From NCBI RefSeq assembly GCF_009831655.1, contig NZ_WRPA01000004.1, forward strand, positions 124,001 to 188,000: 64,000 nucleotides of DNA, given 5' to 3'. Under the pieces are notes generated by a model. It did not search any database and was not told the DNA's origin. It was given only the letters and a program-made list of their open reading frames with translations. Within the stretch, counting starts at the first letter, position 1, and every line of letters starts with the position of its first letter. Positions 54,585-63,470 of the stretch are shown in pieces. The DNA is from Shewanella insulae. Its GTDB lineage: Bacteria > Pseudomonadota > Gammaproteobacteria > Enterobacterales > Shewanellaceae. The position numbers were made by a program, and so were the translations under genes.

Positions 54585-56150
54585 ATGACAACTTTGAGTT
54601 ATGCCGATTCGGCACTTTCTTTGCTGCCGCCTGTGGTAGCGATTCTGCTGGCGATCTTTACCCGCCGCGTCCTGCTCTCACTCGGTGTGGGGATCCTCCT
54701 GGGGGCACTGTTGATTGCCGATTTTTCACCGCTGGATATGGGCCAATACCTGGGACAACAGGTGGTGGGCCTGGTGTGGGATGATGGCGCCTTAAACAGC
54801 TGGAACGTCTATCTGCTGGGTTTCTTGATTCTGCTTGGGATGATCACCGCCCTCATTACCGTGAGCGGCGCCGCCAAGGCCTTTGCCGACTGGGCGCGTC
54901 AACATATTCGTAATAAGCGCGATGCCAAGCTGCTCACCATGTTCCTGGGCTGCGTGGTCTTTATCGACGACTACTTCAACAGCCTGGTGGTTGGCAGTGT
55001 CGCCAGACCCCTCACCGACAGATACTATATCTCCCGCAGCAAGCTGGCTTACCTGCTGGACTCGACCGCGGCGCCTATCTGCGTCATCTCACCCGTCTCT
55101 AGCTGGGGGGCCTACATTATCGCGCTGATCGGTGGCATTCTCACCGCCCATGGCTTTGCCGACACCGGCCATCTGAGTGTGTTTATCCAGATGATCCCGA
55201 TGAACTTCTATGCCATCTTCGCCTTGCTGCTATTGCTGTGCGTCGCCTTCATGGGGCTGGATGTTGGGCCCATGCGTGAGCATGAGCTAAACGCCCAGAA
55301 GGGGAACCTGTATGACGAGGCCAAGGGCCTGCCTCCCGGGGCCAACAGCGACCTGCCCGAGGCCGATTCTGGCAAGATCTTAGGCCTGTTCCTGCCTATC
55401 ACAGTATTGGTGTTTGCCACCATCTACTTCATGATCAGCAGCGGTGCAGACGCCTTGGCGGCGGAGAACCTGCCCTTTAGTGTCATTGGTGCCTTCGAGA
55501 AGACAGATGTGGCCTCGTCGCTCTTCTTCGGCGCCGTGATTGGCCTGGCCGCGACAATTTTGCTGGTGATTGTTCAGGGGCTGGACAAGGAGCTTATCTT
55601 TAAAGGCGTGATTGCCGGTGCCCGTTCTATGCTGCCCGCTATCTATATTCTGCTGTTTGCCTGGACCATCGCCGGGGTGATTGGTCAGATGGAGACGGGT
55701 AAATACATGGCCAGCCTAGCGACGGGCAATATTCCGTTTGCGCTGCTGCCTGCCGTGCTGTTTGTGCTGGCGGGTCTGACTGCCTTCTCCACAGGTACCA
55801 GCTGGGGCACCTTCGGCATCATGCTGCCTATCGCCGCCGATATGGCCATGGGGACTCACACCGGCATGATGTTGCCTATGCTGGCCTCTGTGCTGGCGGG
55901 CGCCGTATTTGGCGATCACTGCTCGCCTATCTCGGACACTACCATCCTGTCTTCTACCGGGGCCAACTGTCACCATATAGACCATGTGCTGACTCAGCTG
56001 CCCTATGCCATCATCGTGGCGGGGATCAGCCTGGTAGGTTATACCGTACTGGGCTTCACCGAATCTGTGGGCGCCGGATTGGCAGCCTGTAGTGCGATGT
56101 TTGTGGTGAGCGTTCTGGTGCTGCGCCATAAGGCCAATCGCCCGGCCTAA
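54585..56150 (+). CDS. lysW: NhaC-type transporter under lysine riboswitch control, probable lysine transporter LysW
   Basis: A 521-aa inner-membrane protein of the NhaC Na+/H+ antiporter family with about 12 membrane segments. Family blocks include LGCVVFIDDYFNSLVVGSVARPL, RSKLAYLLDSTAAPICVISPVSSWGAYI, GLTAFSTGTSWGTFGIMLPIAADMA and GAVFGDHCSPISDTTILSSTGANC. NhaC-type proteins behind lysine riboswitches have been proposed as lysine transporters (LysW) by comparative genomics, and the riboswitch here fits. The ATG at 54585 begins the conserved domain; the frame is open back to 54333, but that would translate the riboswitch itself. Transport was not tested. Confidence 0.85.
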   Translation: MTTLSYADSALSLLPPVVAILLAIFTRRVLLSLGVGILLGALLIADFSPLDMGQYLGQQVVGLVWDDGALNSWNVYLLGFLILLGMITALITVSGAAKAFADWARQHIRNKRDAKLLTMFLGCVVFIDDYFNSLVVGSVARPLTDRYYISRSKLAYLLDSTAAPICVISPVSSWGAYIIALIGGILTAHGFADTGHLSVFIQMIPMNFYAIFALLLLLCVAFMGLDVGPMREHELNAQKGNLYDEAKGLPPGANSDLPEADSGKILGLFLPITVLVFATIYFMISSGADALAAENLPFSVIGAFEKTDVASSLFFGAVIGLAATILLVIVQGLDKELIFKGVIAGARSMLPAIYILLFAWTIAGVIGQMETGKYMASLATGNIPFALLPAVLFVLAGLTAFSTGTSWGTFGIMLPIAADMAMGTHTGMMLPMLASVLAGAVFGDHCSPISDTTILSSTGANCHHIDHVLTQLPYAIIVAGISLVGYTVLGFTESVGAGLAACSAMFVVSVLVLRHKANRPA

Positions 56151-56183
56151 TTAAGGTAGGCAAAACCAAGGTACACTAGATAT

Positions 56184-56213
56184 AAAAATGCCGCTCATCG
56201 AGCGGCATTTTTT
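56184..56213. terminator. Bidirectional terminator between lysW and the M3 peptidase gene
   Basis: A 13-bp perfect stem AAAAATGCCGCTC/GAGCGGCATTTTT with an ATC loop, with A run before and T run after, serves both convergent genes. Confidence 0.92.
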
Positions 56214-56254
56214 ATGGGTGTTCCCCCATCAATGGGAGTCTGTGAGTCGGGGAA

Positions 56255-58399
56255 TTAGTTGAGTCCGCGACGCTTAAGCAGCGCCTCTGTGGTCGGTGCC
56301 TGACCACGGAAGGCCTTGTAGGCTTCCATCGGCGGCACGCTGTTACCCACCTCGCGTATGGTCTTGCGATACTTCATGCCGATTTCGCGGTTGAGGCCGC
56401 CCTGGGTTTGCACATAGGCGAAGGCATCTGCCGCCAGGATCTCGCTCCACATGTAGGCGTAGTAGCTGGCCGAATAGCCACCCGGGAAGGCGTGGGCGAA
56501 GTAGGTCGACTTGTAGCGTGGCGGCACGGCGGCGATATTGATGCCATGTTTCTCCAGTGCCTTGGCTTCAAACTCGGCCACATCCTGTAGTGGGGCATCG
56601 CTGCTCAGTGAGTGCCACTCGAGATCCACTAGGGCCGCCGCCATATATTCCAATGTGTCGAAGCCCTGGTTGAAGCTGCGTGACTTCAGCAGTTTCTGTA
56701 GCAGCTCATCGGGGATCACCTCGCCAGTCTCATAGTGCTTGGCGTAGTTGGCCAGCACCTCGGGGTGGGCCGCCCAATCCTCTTCGAAGGTCGAGGGAAA
56801 CTCCACAAAGTCACGGGACACGGCTGTGCCCGACAGGCTAGGGTAGGTCACCTTAGAGAACATGCCGTGGGTGCCATGGCCCATCTCATGGAACATGGTG
56901 GTGACCTCATCATAGCTGACGAAGGTAGGCTCTCCCGCTGGCGCCTTCTTGATGTTCATCACGTTGACCACCACAGGCTTCTGGTTGAGCAGCTTAGACT
57001 GAGTCACGAAGGAGCTCATCCATGCGCCGCCGCGCTTGCCTTCGCGGGCAAAGTAGTCGGCGTAGAAGATCGCCATAGAGCTGCCGTCGGCGTCAAACAT
57101 CTCGTAGGCCTTCACATCTTCATGGTAGACAGGCAAGTCCGGGCGTGGCTTGAGGGTCACACCATAGAGACGCTCCAGGGTGAAGAAGACGCCATCTTCC
57201 AGCACCCGGTTGAATTCGAAGTAGGGCTTGATGGCGGCAGCGTCCAGGTCGAACTTGTCTTTACGTACCTTCTCGGCATAAAACGCCCAGTCCCATGGCG
57301 CCAGGGTGAAGTCGCCACCTGTCTTGTCGATCATCGCCTGGATGTCATCGGCTTCCTTCTGGGTGTTGGCCACCACGGCTGGGACCATAGAGCCGAACAT
57401 CTGGTAGACGGCATCCGGGGTCTTGGCCATCTGCGGCGTCAGGCGGTAGTCGGCCCAGCTCTTGTAACCCAGCAATTGGGCGCGCTCGGCGCGCAGCTGT
57501 GCCAGACGGGCAACCAGTGAGGCGGTCTCATTCTCGCCGCTCATGCCGCGAGTCGATGAGGCCTGCCACACCTGCTGACGCAGCTCACGGTTTTCCAGCT
57601 TGGCCAGGATAGGCTGACGTGTGGTATTGGTGATATTGATAAGATACTTGCCTTCATGGCCAGCGGCACTGGCATCGGCCTTGGCGGCGCGGATCTCGCT
57701 GTCAGACAATCCCTTAAGTTCATCGATGCTGTCGACGACGACGGCGATCTCCTTGGTGAGTCTGAGCAGACGCTGACCAAACTCGTTGGTAAGCTTAGAC
57801 TGCTCTTCGTTAAGCAAGCGAATCTCGGCCTTTTGTGCCTCGGTCAGCTTGGCACCGGCCATAACGAAGCGTTGGTGGTAGATCTCGATGAGGCGCACCT
57901 CTTCGGCGGTTAGTCCTAAGGTTTTGCGGCTCTGATACAGGCTATCGATGCGCTCAAATAGCTTACCGTTGAGGTGGATATTGTCCGAGTGAGCGGCCAT
58001 CTTAGGGGCCATCTCGCCCTGAAGCTTACGAAGCGCCGGGTTGCTGTTAGACCCCGTGAGGTTATAGAACACCTTGGAGGCGCGGGTCAGCAGCTCGCCG
58101 CTGGTCTCCAGAGCCACGATAGTGTTGGCAAAGGTGGCGGGTTCGCTGTTGTCGGCAATGGCCAGCACCTGGGCATGGTGATCTGTGATGCCTTGCTCTA
58201 GTGCTGCCTTGAAGTGTTCATCCTTGATCTGGCTAAAATCTGGGGCCTGATATTGCAGCGTGCTTGGCTGCATCAGTGGGTTTTGCGCCTCGATGCTGGC
58301 GGCGGCCTGAGTGGTAGAGCCACTCGATTGACAACCCGTGAGTAGCACTGTGGTCGATAAGGCACCGACGACGGCAAAGGCGATTAGGTTCAATTTCAT
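56255..58399 (-). CDS. M3-family oligopeptidase lipoprotein (Dcp-like)
   Basis: A 714-aa zinc metallopeptidase resembling peptidyl-dipeptidase Dcp. An N-terminal lipoprotein signal ends in LLTGC (Cys23), so it is anchored to a membrane facing the periplasm, unlike cytosolic E. coli Dcp. The active site FHEMGHGTHG has His504, Glu505 and His508, and the third ligand Glu lies in EFPSTFEED. The C-terminal FAHAFPGGYSASYYAYMWSE substrate block is typical of Dcp/OpdA. It probably trims short peptides in the periplasm, which complements the M28 enzyme encoded at 43115. Confidence 0.93.
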   Translation of the reverse strand: MKLNLIAFAVVGALSTTVLLTGCQSSGSTTQAAASIEAQNPLMQPSTLQYQAPDFSQIKDEHFKAALEQGITDHHAQVLAIADNSEPATFANTIVALETSGELLTRASKVFYNLTGSNSNPALRKLQGEMAPKMAAHSDNIHLNGKLFERIDSLYQSRKTLGLTAEEVRLIEIYHQRFVMAGAKLTEAQKAEIRLLNEEQSKLTNEFGQRLLRLTKEIAVVVDSIDELKGLSDSEIRAAKADASAAGHEGKYLINITNTTRQPILAKLENRELRQQVWQASSTRGMSGENETASLVARLAQLRAERAQLLGYKSWADYRLTPQMAKTPDAVYQMFGSMVPAVVANTQKEADDIQAMIDKTGGDFTLAPWDWAFYAEKVRKDKFDLDAAAIKPYFEFNRVLEDGVFFTLERLYGVTLKPRPDLPVYHEDVKAYEMFDADGSSMAIFYADYFAREGKRGGAWMSSFVTQSKLLNQKPVVVNVMNIKKAPAGEPTFVSYDEVTTMFHEMGHGTHGMFSKVTYPSLSGTAVSRDFVEFPSTFEEDWAAHPEVLANYAKHYETGEVIPDELLQKLLKSRSFNQGFDTLEYMAAALVDLEWHSLSSDAPLQDVAEFEAKALEKHGINIAAVPPRYKSTYFAHAFPGGYSASYYAYMWSEILAADAFAYVQTQGGLNREIGMKYRKTIREVGNSVPPMEAYKAFRGQAPTTEALLKRRGLN

Positions 58400-58758
58400 C
58401 TATACAACTTCCTTAGATTGCGATTGTTATTTTTATGTGGGTGAGTCTGCTAACAATCTAGCTTTTGTAAATTAACTCAGGCTGAAAAAGGAGCGTTTTA
58501 CGGATAGAAAGTGGTTTTTAATGAAGGACTTTTTAGGTTTTACCTGGGCGTCACTAGGGTGATGAGAGGGAAGGCGAGGCACCTGTAGTATCCTGGCGCC
58601 GTGGGGGCTGTTTGTCGATATTGCCCTTACCTGGTGGTAAGGAGCCGAGAAAGCCCGATTTTGTGCGGCATAGTCCATTGCTAAGGCCATTGACGCTGCT
58701 AATTGGCGCAAGATGGTGATAGAATCCCGTGATAACAAAAATCAGGGGAATACTCGCT
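58400..58758. other. 359-bp divergent region between the M3 peptidase and tdk
   Basis: No gene recognised. An 88-codon minus-strand frame (58472-58738) has no conserved character and no credible ribosome binding site. No confident promoter, operator or repeat was recognised. Confidence 0.5.
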
Positions 58759-59337
58759 TTGGCACAGCTCTATTTTTACTATTCGGCAATGAATGCCGGT
58801 AAATCCACCTCACTGCTGCAATCTTCCTATAACTACCGTGAGCGCGGCATGAACACCTTGGTTATGACGGCGTCTATCGATGATCGTTATGGCGTGGGTA
58901 AGGTGGCTTCACGTATCGGTATCGAGACAGATGCCCAGGTGTTCGCCAGCGACGATAACCTAGTCGAGATGGTTAAAACCGCCTGTCAGGCGCAGACTCT
59001 GCACTGCATCTTGATCGACGAGTCGCAGTTTCTCAGCAAGGAGCAGGTGAAGCAGCTGACCTATGTGGTGGATGTGATGGATATTCCCGTGCTCTGCTAT
59101 GGTCTGAAGACAGATTTTCAGGGCGAGCTGTTTAGTGGCAGTCAGTACCTGTTGGCCTGGGCCGATAAGTTGGTGGAACTCAAGACCATATGTCATTGTG
59201 GCCGTAAGGCCAACATGGTGGTGAGACTCGATGGCGAAGGTCGCCCCATGAAAGAGGGCGAGCAGGTGGCTATCGGTGGTAACGAGAGCTATGAGTCGGT
59301 CTGCCGTAAGCATTTCCGCGAATTTTTATGGGACTAA
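58759..59337 (+). CDS. tdk: Thymidine kinase
   Basis: Phosphorylates thymidine and deoxyuridine in the salvage pathway. The 192-aa protein is type II (TK1-like): [15 protein letters not shown] with the P-loop, [24 protein letters not shown] (Walker B-like), [23 protein letters not shown] and a zinc site from ICHCGRK and a late Cys (SVCRKH). The TTG at 58759 reproduces the conserved [16 protein letters not shown] start and has AGGGGAA 8 bases upstream; an ATG at 58729 would add ten unconserved residues and precede that site. Confidence 0.96.
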   Translation: MAQLYFYYSAMNAGKSTSLLQSSYNYRERGMNTLVMTASIDDRYGVGKVASRIGIETDAQVFASDDNLVEMVKTACQAQTLHCILIDESQFLSKEQVKQLTYVVDVMDIPVLCYGLKTDFQGELFSGSQYLLAWADKLVELKTICHCGRKANMVVRLDGEGRPMKEGEQVAIGGNESYESVCRKHFREFLWD

Positions 59338-59365
59338 TTCTCCCACTCGTATGAGCTAAGCAATA

Positions 59366-59390
59366 AGCCATCCAACCGGGTGGCTTTTTT
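59366..59390 (+). terminator. Terminator after tdk
   Basis: AGCCATCC (59366-59373) pairs with GGGTGGCT (59378-59385), one T-G pair, AACC loop, then a T run. Confidence 0.83.
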
Positions 59391-59405
59391 ATACCTACGC
59401 CTCGG

Positions 59406-59837
59406 CTATTCAAGGCTGGCGAGTAAGTGTCTTACACTGGCGCGTGTATGGTCAATCTGCTCGACGATGCGGGTTGCGCTCTCTCGCTGCTCGGTCATTT
59501 GTGGCCAGTGGTGTTGCCATACCGTCTTGAGGTCGGCGGCTGAGGCGATAACCTTTTCCTCGGTGATCATACTCAGGTCGTTTATCAGATTTACCTTAAT
59601 CCAGCCCTTTCGCGGATTGCCCGCAACTGGGTCTTTATCATAGTGTGCGGCAAACACTATGGCCTCAAGCTCAGAGAGTTGTAGTAACAGCTCGAAGCTT
59701 GCGGTTCGCATTGTGTTGTTATATTCGCTAATTTCCATGCGCCACACGTTATAGCTAAATCCCACCAGCGCAAATATCATGCTGAATATGGCGGTGAGCT
59801 GGAAGATATAGCGCCTGCTATTGAGTCTGCTTGTCAT
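59406..59837 (-). CDS. Small membrane-anchored protein of unknown function
   Basis: A 143-aa protein with a basic N-terminus (MTSRLNSRRY) and a single membrane segment (about 11-31), then a mainly helical soluble part with possible coiled coil (QLSELEAIVFAAHY; TEQRESATRIVEQIDHTRASVRHLLASLE). The layout recalls the periplasmic helical part of a sensor lacking its signalling domain, but no family is recognised. It converges with tdk and precedes a binding-protein gene on the same strand. Confidence 0.65.
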   Translation of the reverse strand: MTSRLNSRRYIFQLTAIFSMIFALVGFSYNVWRMEISEYNNTMRTASFELLLQLSELEAIVFAAHYDKDPVAGNPRKGWIKVNLINDLSMITEEKVIASAADLKTVWQHHWPQMTEQRESATRIVEQIDHTRASVRHLLASLE

Positions 59838-59977
59838 AGAATAAGGCCGTCTGTGAAACAGCTACTATTGCTCGCTTTGATCTTGCTTATTAACATTGTA
59901 GCCGCAGACTTAAGCTTCTGTGGGCTTAACGGCCAATCGAGAGGGGCTAGGATTCTGGTCGCGCTTGTAACCGAGGA

Positions 59978-60757
59978 TTAACGCGCATCATGCCTATTGT
60001 CGGTGCCATGTAGTGGAAACCATTTTTGGTATAACCGCTCGATCTCTCCTTCTTCGATGAAGCTGTTTAGGGCGTCGTCGATCTTGGCTAAGAGTTCGAT
60101 ATTGCCTTTCTTGACGGCGAAGGCCACGGGCGAGCCGGGATCGGGGTTGTCCAGTATCTTGACCCCAACCTCCATCTGCTGTGCCAAGTAGAGGCCGACC
60201 GCTTTAGGCATGATGGCAGCCTCGATCTTGCCGGCTTTTAACAGTTCCATAGATTGTGCTTTGGTCTGGGTGCCTATGATACGAAAATTGTAGAGTGTAC
60301 CCAGCTCCTTCCAGTGAGTCTCTATGTAGGAGTGGCGATCACCGCTCACCAGTTCGTTATGGAGATCCTCTACCTTAGTGATCTCCTGGTTGTCCTCAAG
60401 AATGAAGATCACGTCATATCTGTGATAGTAGGGACGGGTGAAGTCGAAAAACTTGGTTCTCAAGTCGTTAATCTCCATCCCCGCAATTACCTCTATATTG
60501 CCGAACCTGAGTTCGTTGAAGACCAGATCCCAGGGTTGCTGTTTAAACTGAAACGGCATACCCAGGCGTTTGAAGATTAATCTGGCCATATCGGCATCGA
60601 AACCTTGTGTGTCGCCTTGTTGATCAAATTGGTAGGGAGGAAATCCGGTGGCGACACCACAGCGTATAGGGGTTGCCTGCTGCGCGGCGGCGGTAAGACT
60701 CAGGCAGAGGAGTAGGGGGCCTAGAAGCAGCTTCTTGTAGGTAACAAAATTAGGCAT
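59978..60757 (-). CDS. Periplasmic solute-binding protein (SBP_bac_3 type)
   Basis: A 259-aa exported protein with signal peptide about 1-25 (LLLCLSLTAAAQ) and the family 3 fold: IRCGVATGFPPYQFDQQGDTQGFDADMARLIFKRLG, DLVFNELRFGNIEVIAGMEI, VAFAVKKGNIELLAKIDDAL and a closing LYQKWFP. Family members bind polar amino acids or act as sensor inputs. No permease or ATPase gene lies nearby, so it is an orphan here. It could feed a distant transporter or the chemoreceptor encoded at 61145; neither is shown by sequence. Confidence 0.88.
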   Translation of the reverse strand: MPNFVTYKKLLLGPLLLCLSLTAAAQQATPIRCGVATGFPPYQFDQQGDTQGFDADMARLIFKRLGMPFQFKQQPWDLVFNELRFGNIEVIAGMEINDLRTKFFDFTRPYYHRYDVIFILEDNQEITKVEDLHNELVSGDRHSYIETHWKELGTLYNFRIIGTQTKAQSMELLKAGKIEAAIMPKAVGLYLAQQMEVGVKILDNPDPGSPVAFAVKKGNIELLAKIDDALNSFIEEGEIERLYQKWFPLHGTDNRHDAR

Positions 60758-61144
60758 CAGTCGAGGTGGCCTGCTAGTTTCATGATTTCATTCTTAAGGT
60801 TTTTATTTTAGTTGTTTTTGCGGATATTGAATGCGAAACCCTATAGCCCCCCCTGGTGAGCGAGTCGTCGCAAAAGGCCATGATAATAATGTGGATTAAG
60901 GCCGATTTGCAAACAAAAGCTGTTACAAGGTGTTTTCTGCTTATATATTCAACCAATTAGATGAAAATAATCTTTATAATTAAAGACTTAATTAGTGGTT
61001 GTTTAGGTGACCTCCTATGAGATCTGGCTCAAAAAATCAACACTTGTAACCTCTCTGGATACAGAAATATTGTGTTAGATCAATTGTCAGTAAATTGTTA
61101 GGCGTCAAAATTCAGTCACCGCTTTGATAACTAATTAAAATGCA
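60758..61144. other. 387-bp divergent intergenic region, no gene recognised
   Basis: AT-rich region between the binding-protein and chemoreceptor genes. No coding frame was seen. A weak sigma-28-like string (TCAAAATT, 10 bases, TTTGATAA near 61108-61133) is too close to the start codon to trust. Confidence 0.45.
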
Positions 61145-62719
61145 ATGCGAAATAATCAACCCGTAATCGACAACGAGGTCGCGCTGACTGACGACGATAT
61201 TCTGCTGTCCACGACGGATCTCAAGGGCAACATAGGTTATGCCAACGAGGATTTCTGCCGTATATGTGGGTTTTCCGAGGAGGAGCTGCTTAGCCAGCCT
61301 CACAACATAGTGCGTCACCCCGACATGCCCAAGGCCGCCTTTGCCATGTTGTGGCAGCGCCTGAGGCAACAGCAATCCTGGTTGGGGGTAGTGAAGAACC
61401 GTTGTAAAGATGGCTCCTATTACTGGGTCAACGCCTATGTGGCGCCCGTGATGGAGAACGGCCAGGTCAAGGAGTATCAATCGGTGCGGCGCCGGGCGAG
61501 TCAGGCCCAGGTCGATCGTGCTAGCGACATCTATCAGAGCCTGAATAAGTCAGAGCAGCGCAGCGAGATCAAGGATGCCAAGCTAAGCTATGGCGGTAAG
61601 CTGACCCTATTTGCGCTGGTCTGTCTGCTGCTGGGCATCGCCCTTAGCAACATCTCTCCCTGGCTGGCGCTGCTTTGCGCCCCCCTGTTGGTCTTTGGGA
61701 TGCGCGCTATGTTGGCGCCGCTGCGCGCCCTCAACCAGCATGCGCTGTCCATAGTGTCAGACCCAGTGGCCAGACATATCTATGCCGGGCGGCGGGACGA
61801 GCTGGGTAATATTCAGTTTGCCATGGAGTTCACCACCGCGGAGATCGCCGGGGTGGTGGGGCGCATGACAGATGCCTCGACCACTATCGCCAGGGACAGT
61901 GACACCTTGCTGAGCTCTATCACGGCCACCGCCGATCGCGCCGATGGTCAGAATCAGCAGACGGCCCAGGCCGCGGCGGCGGTGGAGGAGCTGACCGCCA
62001 GCTTTAACGAGTTGGGTCAGCAAATCAAGCAGGTCTCGGCAGATGTAGAAGCCAGCCAGGCGGCGGTGCAACAGGGCTATGAGCAGCTCGACGCCGTGGT
62101 GGCCAGCATAGACGAGCTACACAGCGAGGTGGGCAACTTTGCCCAGGTGGTCAGCGAGATTGAGCATGATAGCGTGGCCATCAATCAGGTGCTTGAGGTG
62201 ATCACCAAGATTGCCGAACAGACCAACCTGCTGGCGCTCAACGCAGCCATCGAGGCGGCGCGGGCCGGGGAATCGGGCCGGGGCTTCGCCGTGGTGGCTG
62301 ACGAGGTGCGGCAGTTGTCGGCACGTACCGCCGACTCAACCAGTCAGATCGACGCCATCATCGCCAAGTTCCAGCAGAGCACGGCCAATGCAGCCCATAC
62401 CCTGAGCGCAGGTCAGCGTCAGGCGACCCAAGCGGTACAGCTGGTGAAGCAGGCCGAGGCGGTATTTGCCGAGCTGGTCACTCGTATCGATAAGATCAAC
62501 CAGATGACAGAGTTAAGCGCCGATGCCATGCAGGAGCAGGGGCTGGCGGCGGTGGATATCAGCGATTCGCTGCAGGCGATCAGTGAGCTGGCCAGTGAAG
62601 GCTTTGAACAATCTCAGGCCGATAGGCGTTTGGGAGAGCGCAGTTCACTCAAGTCGATGGAGTCGCGGCAACTGGCGCGTCAGTTCTGGCGTCAGGCGGT
62701 GCATCGTGCCAATGCCTAG
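61145..62719 (+). CDS. Aer-like methyl-accepting chemotaxis protein with PAS domain
   Basis: A 524-aa chemoreceptor. An N-terminal PAS domain of the Aer type (about 20-120: [56 protein letters not shown]) may bind FAD for energy or redox taxis. One hydrophobic hairpin (~150-190) is followed by a HAMP-like stretch. A long coiled-coil signalling domain carries the hairpin tip [35 protein letters not shown], the CheA/CheW contact. There is no periplasmic ligand domain and no C-terminal NWETF-type pentapeptide. No clear Shine-Dalgarno precedes the ATG. Confidence 0.9.
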   Translation: MRNNQPVIDNEVALTDDDILLSTTDLKGNIGYANEDFCRICGFSEEELLSQPHNIVRHPDMPKAAFAMLWQRLRQQQSWLGVVKNRCKDGSYYWVNAYVAPVMENGQVKEYQSVRRRASQAQVDRASDIYQSLNKSEQRSEIKDAKLSYGGKLTLFALVCLLLGIALSNISPWLALLCAPLLVFGMRAMLAPLRALNQHALSIVSDPVARHIYAGRRDELGNIQFAMEFTTAEIAGVVGRMTDASTTIARDSDTLLSSITATADRADGQNQQTAQAAAAVEELTASFNELGQQIKQVSADVEASQAAVQQGYEQLDAVVASIDELHSEVGNFAQVVSEIEHDSVAINQVLEVITKIAEQTNLLALNAAIEAARAGESGRGFAVVADEVRQLSARTADSTSQIDAIIAKFQQSTANAAHTLSAGQRQATQAVQLVKQAEAVFAELVTRIDKINQMTELSADAMQEQGLAAVDISDSLQAISELASEGFEQSQADRRLGERSSLKSMESRQLARQFWRQAVHRANA

Positions 62720-62759
62720 GCGTGTCGCGAAAATGCTTAGCAGTATTAGCCTGTAAACA

Positions 62760-62789
62760 AAAAGCCCAGAGAGCACTCTGGGCTTTTTT
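62760..62789. terminator. Bidirectional terminator between the chemoreceptor gene and scoB
   Basis: An 11-bp perfect stem AAAGCCCAGAG/CTCTGGGCTTT with an AGCA loop, flanked by A and T runs, serves both convergent genes. Confidence 0.9.
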
Positions 62790-62800
62790 AGGTTTTGTGA

Positions 62801-63457
62801 TTAGAGCTGCATCTCAGGTACATGCTCGGGCACGATAAGCTTGCCGGCCGTCTTGGCGACAATCTCCTCGACGCTTACGCCTGGGGCACGTTCCAGCAGG
62901 TGGAAGGCGCCATCTTTGATCTCCAGGAAGGCCAGATCGGTCAGCACGCGCTTGATACAGCCATAGCCGGTCAGCGGCAGCTCACACTTAGGCAGCAGCT
63001 TAGAGTTGCCGTGCTTGTCGGCGTGCATCATGGTGACGATAATATTGTCGGCACCGGCCACCAGATCCATGGCACCGCCCATGCCTTTGATGAGCTTACC
63101 AGGGATCATCCAAGAGGCGATTGAGCCCTCAACATCCACCTCGAAGGCGCCCAGCACGGTGAGATCCACATGACCACCACGGATCATGGCGAAGCTCTCT
63201 GCCGAGGAGAAGAAGGAGGCGCCGGGTACTGCCGTCACCGTCTGCTTACCCGCGTTGATAAGATCTGCATCTATGGTCTCTTCGGTGGGGAACTCGCCCA
63301 TGCCGAGCAGGCCGTTTTCCGATTGCAGCATCACCTGCATGCCTTCGGGAATATAGTTGGCGACCAGAGTCGGAATGCCTATGCCCAGGTTGACATAAAA
63401 GCCATCCTGTAGCTCCTGGGAAACACGCTGTGCCAATTGTTCTCTCGATAAAGCCAT
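62801..63457 (-). CDS. scoB: Succinyl-CoA:3-ketoacid CoA-transferase subunit B
   Basis: Beta subunit of the enzyme that moves CoA between succinyl-CoA and acetoacetate. The 218-aa protein has NLGIGIPTLVANYIP, LQSENGLLGMG in which Glu47 is the catalytic residue that forms the CoA thioester, and GGAMDLVAGADNIIVTMMH. It begins 13 bases after the scoA stop, with GGAGGAGAC upstream, so the two are co-translated. In Shewanella these genes belong to the leucine (liu) degradation locus, which ends in acetoacetate; genes beyond the window should confirm this. Confidence 0.95.
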   Translation of the reverse strand: MALSREQLAQRVSQELQDGFYVNLGIGIPTLVANYIPEGMQVMLQSENGLLGMGEFPTEETIDADLINAGKQTVTAVPGASFFSSAESFAMIRGGHVDLTVLGAFEVDVEGSIASWMIPGKLIKGMGGAMDLVAGADNIIVTMMHADKHGNSKLLPKCELPLTGYGCIKRVLTDLAFLEIKDGAFHLLERAPGVSVEEIVAKTAGKLIVPEHVPEMQL

Positions 63458-63470
63458 GGTTGTCTCCTCC

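Noticed and set aside
58472..58738. 88-codon minus-strand frame between the M3 peptidase and tdk
   Set aside because: No conserved features, no ribosome binding site, and it covers the tdk upstream region.
61108..61133. Sigma-28 (flagellar) promoter for the chemoreceptor gene
   Set aside because: Only about five of eight bases match in each box, and it would leave almost no leader before the start codon.
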